Shown here: positions 62,361 to 64,000 of the stretch, one piece after another
Layout of the letters: each line of letters starts with the position of its first letter
Position numbering within the stretch: position 1 is the first letter of the stretch
IMG/VR virus record: IMGVR_UViG_3300042564_003823
Location: 1 to 64,000 of that record
Source of the DNA: a virus
Strand: one strand, 5' to 3'
Length of the DNA: 64,000 nucleotides
The notes under the pieces: model-generated
Databases searched by the model: none
What the model saw: the letters and a program-made list of their open reading frames with translations, nothing else
Told to the model about the DNA's origin: nothing
Program-made: the position numbers and the translations under genes

Positions 62361-63263
62361 TTAATTAAATGTTCCTGAAATTATCCAAACACCACCAACT
62401 CTTTTTTCAACAATAAAGTTAGATCCTGATATTCTCATTCTCCACGAACCGTTGGTATTATCATCCCCAAAATAAAGGTATCCTGTTGATTCTATATATG
62501 TGTTTGATGTTTGTAATGTTGTCGCACTTAAACTACCGTTAATTGTTAAACCACTAACCGAATCAATATACGCATTAAAAGTGGTATTTGTGTTATCTGT
62601 TAAAGTTATTGTATTTGTTAAATTATCATAGGTAACTCCTGTTAAAAACGTATTTGAGTCTCCAGTTAATGAACTAATATTAACAGTATATGCTGAAGGT
62701 GATACGTTAGTATCAAAATAAATAATACCATTATTGTAAGATGCACCTGTTGTAAAAACGTCAGTACTTCCGGTGAAAAAACCATTGACCGTTACATCTG
62801 TACCGTTACTTGTAGATAATGTTAATGTCCCTCCAGAGTATGTCCCTGAAGTAATTAAATCGCCAAATGTTGGCAAATCAACCAAAACGGTTTGTCCTGA
62901 ACCACTAACAGTGATAGTTCCACCACTTAAAATTAAATTACCATTTAATATTATTAATTGAGAATTGTCATTTAATATCAATTCACCTAAAACATATAAA
63001 TCACCATACACAAAACTTTGTGAATATGAACCAATTTCAACAGTACTTCCTGAAGGTACATACCACCTACTGTCAGCATTAATATCAATCAAAGCATTTG
63101 CAATTGTACCACCGGTAGGGTTTGTGAGTGTAAGAGTATTTGCAGAAAACGTCATTCCAGACACACCTAAAGATTGTAGATAATATAAATTATTATCCAT
63201 ATCTAAATTGGTTAATTTTGACCCCTTAGCGTCTGGTCCATATTGTCTTGTAACTAAACTCAT
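62361..63263 (-). CDS. Tail fibre shaft protein
   Basis: A 300-residue protein starting MSLVTRQYGPDAKGSKLTNL. The body consists of short Thr/Ser/Asn-rich strands with repeated TLT-, ITL- and SGGT-type units (for example LILSGGTITVSGSGQTVLV), typical of trimeric fibre shafts. The C-terminus has STGYLYFGDDNTNGSWRMRI, a string common near the end of phage fibre proteins before a tip. A one-mismatch promoter-like octamer lies 11 bases before the ATG. It is followed by the beta-helix fibre after six bases. Confidence 0.65.
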   Translation of the reverse strand: MSLVTRQYGPDAKGSKLTNLDMDNNLYYLQSLGVSGMTFSANTLTLTNPTGGTIANALIDINADSRWYVPSGSTVEIGSYSQSFVYGDLYVLGELILNDNSQLIILNGNLILSGGTITVSGSGQTVLVDLPTFGDLITSGTYSGGTLTLSTSNGTDVTVNGFFTGSTDVFTTGASYNNGIIYFDTNVSPSAYTVNISSLTGDSNTFLTGVTYDNLTNTITLTDNTNTTFNAYIDSVSGLTINGSLSATTLQTSNTYIESTGYLYFGDDNTNGSWRMRISGSNFIVEKRVGGVWIISGTFN

Positions 63264-63274
63264 TTTTTTTATTT

Positions 63275-63282
63275 AATAAATA
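63275..63282 (-). promoter_or_regulatory. One-mismatch TATTTATA element before the fibre shaft gene
   Basis: TATTTATT on the coding strand, followed by AAATAAAA, 11 bases before the ATG at 63263. Confidence 0.3.
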
Positions 63283-63288
63283 TATTGT

Positions 63289-64000
63289 TTATTCAAAATA
63301 CCCACACTCAATGTAATCTCCATCAATATACTCGTTGGTACAAAGACAATTAGGACACCAAAAATTAAGTAAATTAAATTTATCATTTAGTATTCTAAAG
63401 TTATGCTGTATTTGTGGAGAACTTAAAGGTTCAACGTACATCCTAAATTGAGATATTGCACCCATAAAAGTCCCACCAAAATTTTGTTCTAATAAAATGT
63501 TTGTTGAAAGTCCTGATAAAGTTGTTGCAGATAAAATGTTATTTGGGAACAATTCGGGATCTTGCATATAAGGGACGTTTGGTAATGAGCAACCTGAAAA
63601 AATTAAGTGATCGTGTAACCCTTGAGTACCCCCACCGAACGAAATATTAAAAGGAACGCCAACTTGTTTTTCTTTTTCTGTATTTAATTCTCTTGGAATT
63701 ATCTCTTCAAAATCTTCAATCACTAAAAGCAAATACCCATTTACGTAAAGTTTTAATGTTCCTAACCTATAATCTAATTCATCAAACCATTTTCTATCAA
63801 AACGTATTTTATGTATTTTTCTTTCAGGTGTTGAACCTGGATGTGTTTCAGGTGGTGATATTAAATTTATTGATTTACCGTCTATTGATGATTGTGTTGT
63901 AATAACCCTTAAATCATTTAACCCACCGAGATTTAATAAATCACAATCTTCAATTGTTGTGTACCGTTCAAATACGGCACTTATCATTACCCACCTTTCT
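63289..64000 (-). CDS. LamG-like tail protein, probably the C-terminal part; 5' end may lie outside window
   Basis: The visible 232 codons from ATG 63987 code a beta-rich LamG-like region: LKLYVNGYLLLVIEDFEEII, then KQVGVPFNISFGGGTQGLHD, then GGTFMGAISQFRMYVEPLSS, a closing helix, and a Cys-rich tail NFWCPNCLCTNEYIDGDYIE. The frame stays open to the window edge, and the first residues read like the middle of a domain, so I expect a longer protein starting beyond 64000. Against this, the ATG at 63987 is preceded by AAAGGTGGG, an SD-like string. Carbohydrate binding by the LamG region is inferred. Confidence 0.6.
   Translation of the reverse strand, partial: ERWVMISAVFERYTTIEDCDLLNLGGLNDLRVITTQSSIDGKSINLISPPETHPGSTPERKIHKIRFDRKWFDELDYRLGTLKLYVNGYLLLVIEDFEEIIPRELNTEKEKQVGVPFNISFGGGTQGLHDHLIFSGCSLPNVPYMQDPELFPNNILSATTLSGLSTNILLEQNFGGTFMGAISQFRMYVEPLSSPQIQHNFRILNDKFNLLNFWCPNCLCTNEYIDGDYIECGYFE

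Noticed and set aside
1-64000. tRNA genes, CRISPR arrays, integrase or insertion sequences
   Set aside because: No cloverleaf-like GC-rich stretch, no regular direct repeats with spacers and no recombinase or transposase motif was seen in any frame. A tRNA search program was not run.

Overview
This window is a stretch of a T4-like phage with a contractile tail (a myovirus), most likely infecting a member of the Bacteroidota, perhaps a flavobacterium. The phage identity rests on recognisable T4-type parts. These include tail sheath, tail tube, neck/tail-completion proteins, tape measure, gp6 and gp25 baseplate wedge proteins, UvsX recombinase, gp32-like single-strand binding protein, gp41-like helicase, a T4 RNase H-like nuclease and a family B DNA polymerase. 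The host guess rests on very high A+T content, the near absence of Shine-Dalgarno sequences before start codons, Asn/Thr-rich fibre proteins, and one small gene with a signal peptide ending in Leu-His-Ser-Gln, as is common in flavobacteria. No tRNA genes, CRISPR arrays, integrase, transposase or reverse transcriptase were seen. Coding is very dense: every gap without a gene is under 150 bases.

Layout. 1-14.5 kb (minus strand): baseplate wedge and peripheral virion genes, read from gp25 and gp6 into a 1746-residue membrane-segment protein and on to a gpI-like protein that runs off the left edge. 14.5-23 kb (minus): DUF5522 protein, B12-dependent ribonucleotide reductase, replicative helicase, FEN-type nuclease, UvsX and SSB, then small proteins. 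23-38.6 kb (minus): two giant baseplate/tail proteins (2153 and 1991 residues) flanking a small LysM/gp53-like protein, then the tape measure and the gp51-like and gp26-like assembly proteins. 38.7-46.7 kb (minus): tail tube, HAD-like protein, tail sheath, gp15-like and gp14-like proteins and three small accessory genes, with one tiny plus-strand gene. 46.8-50.8 kb (plus): SNF2 helicase, Mn-type superoxide dismutase, gp13-like neck protein and a small virion-like protein. 50.8-64 kb (minus): DNA polymerase and a tail fibre/adhesin cassette with LamG, beta-helix and short-repeat solenoid proteins that runs off the right edge.

Three patterns are not explained by ordinary annotation. (1) An octamer TATTTATA, followed by A/T-rich sequence, sits just upstream of at least 14 genes on both strands, always with the same orientation to the gene. 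It is a good candidate for this phage's own promoter. It is the reverse complement of the T4 late element TATAAATA. (2) Several accessory proteins of unrelated type (superoxide dismutase, HAD-like protein, a Pro-rich coiled-coil protein, two small Cys-containing proteins) begin with a short basic, amphipathic leader ending in Ile/Leu-x-Glu. That is the cleavage motif of the T4 prohead protease and the end of the T4 capsid-targeting sequence, so these proteins may be packaged in the head and injected. (3) A 1042-residue fibre protein is built from a strict nine-residue repeat, I-G-x-D/N-F-x-x-N-x.

All function calls were made by reading the sequence, without database searches. Structural proteins without a stated motif are assigned from gene order only.
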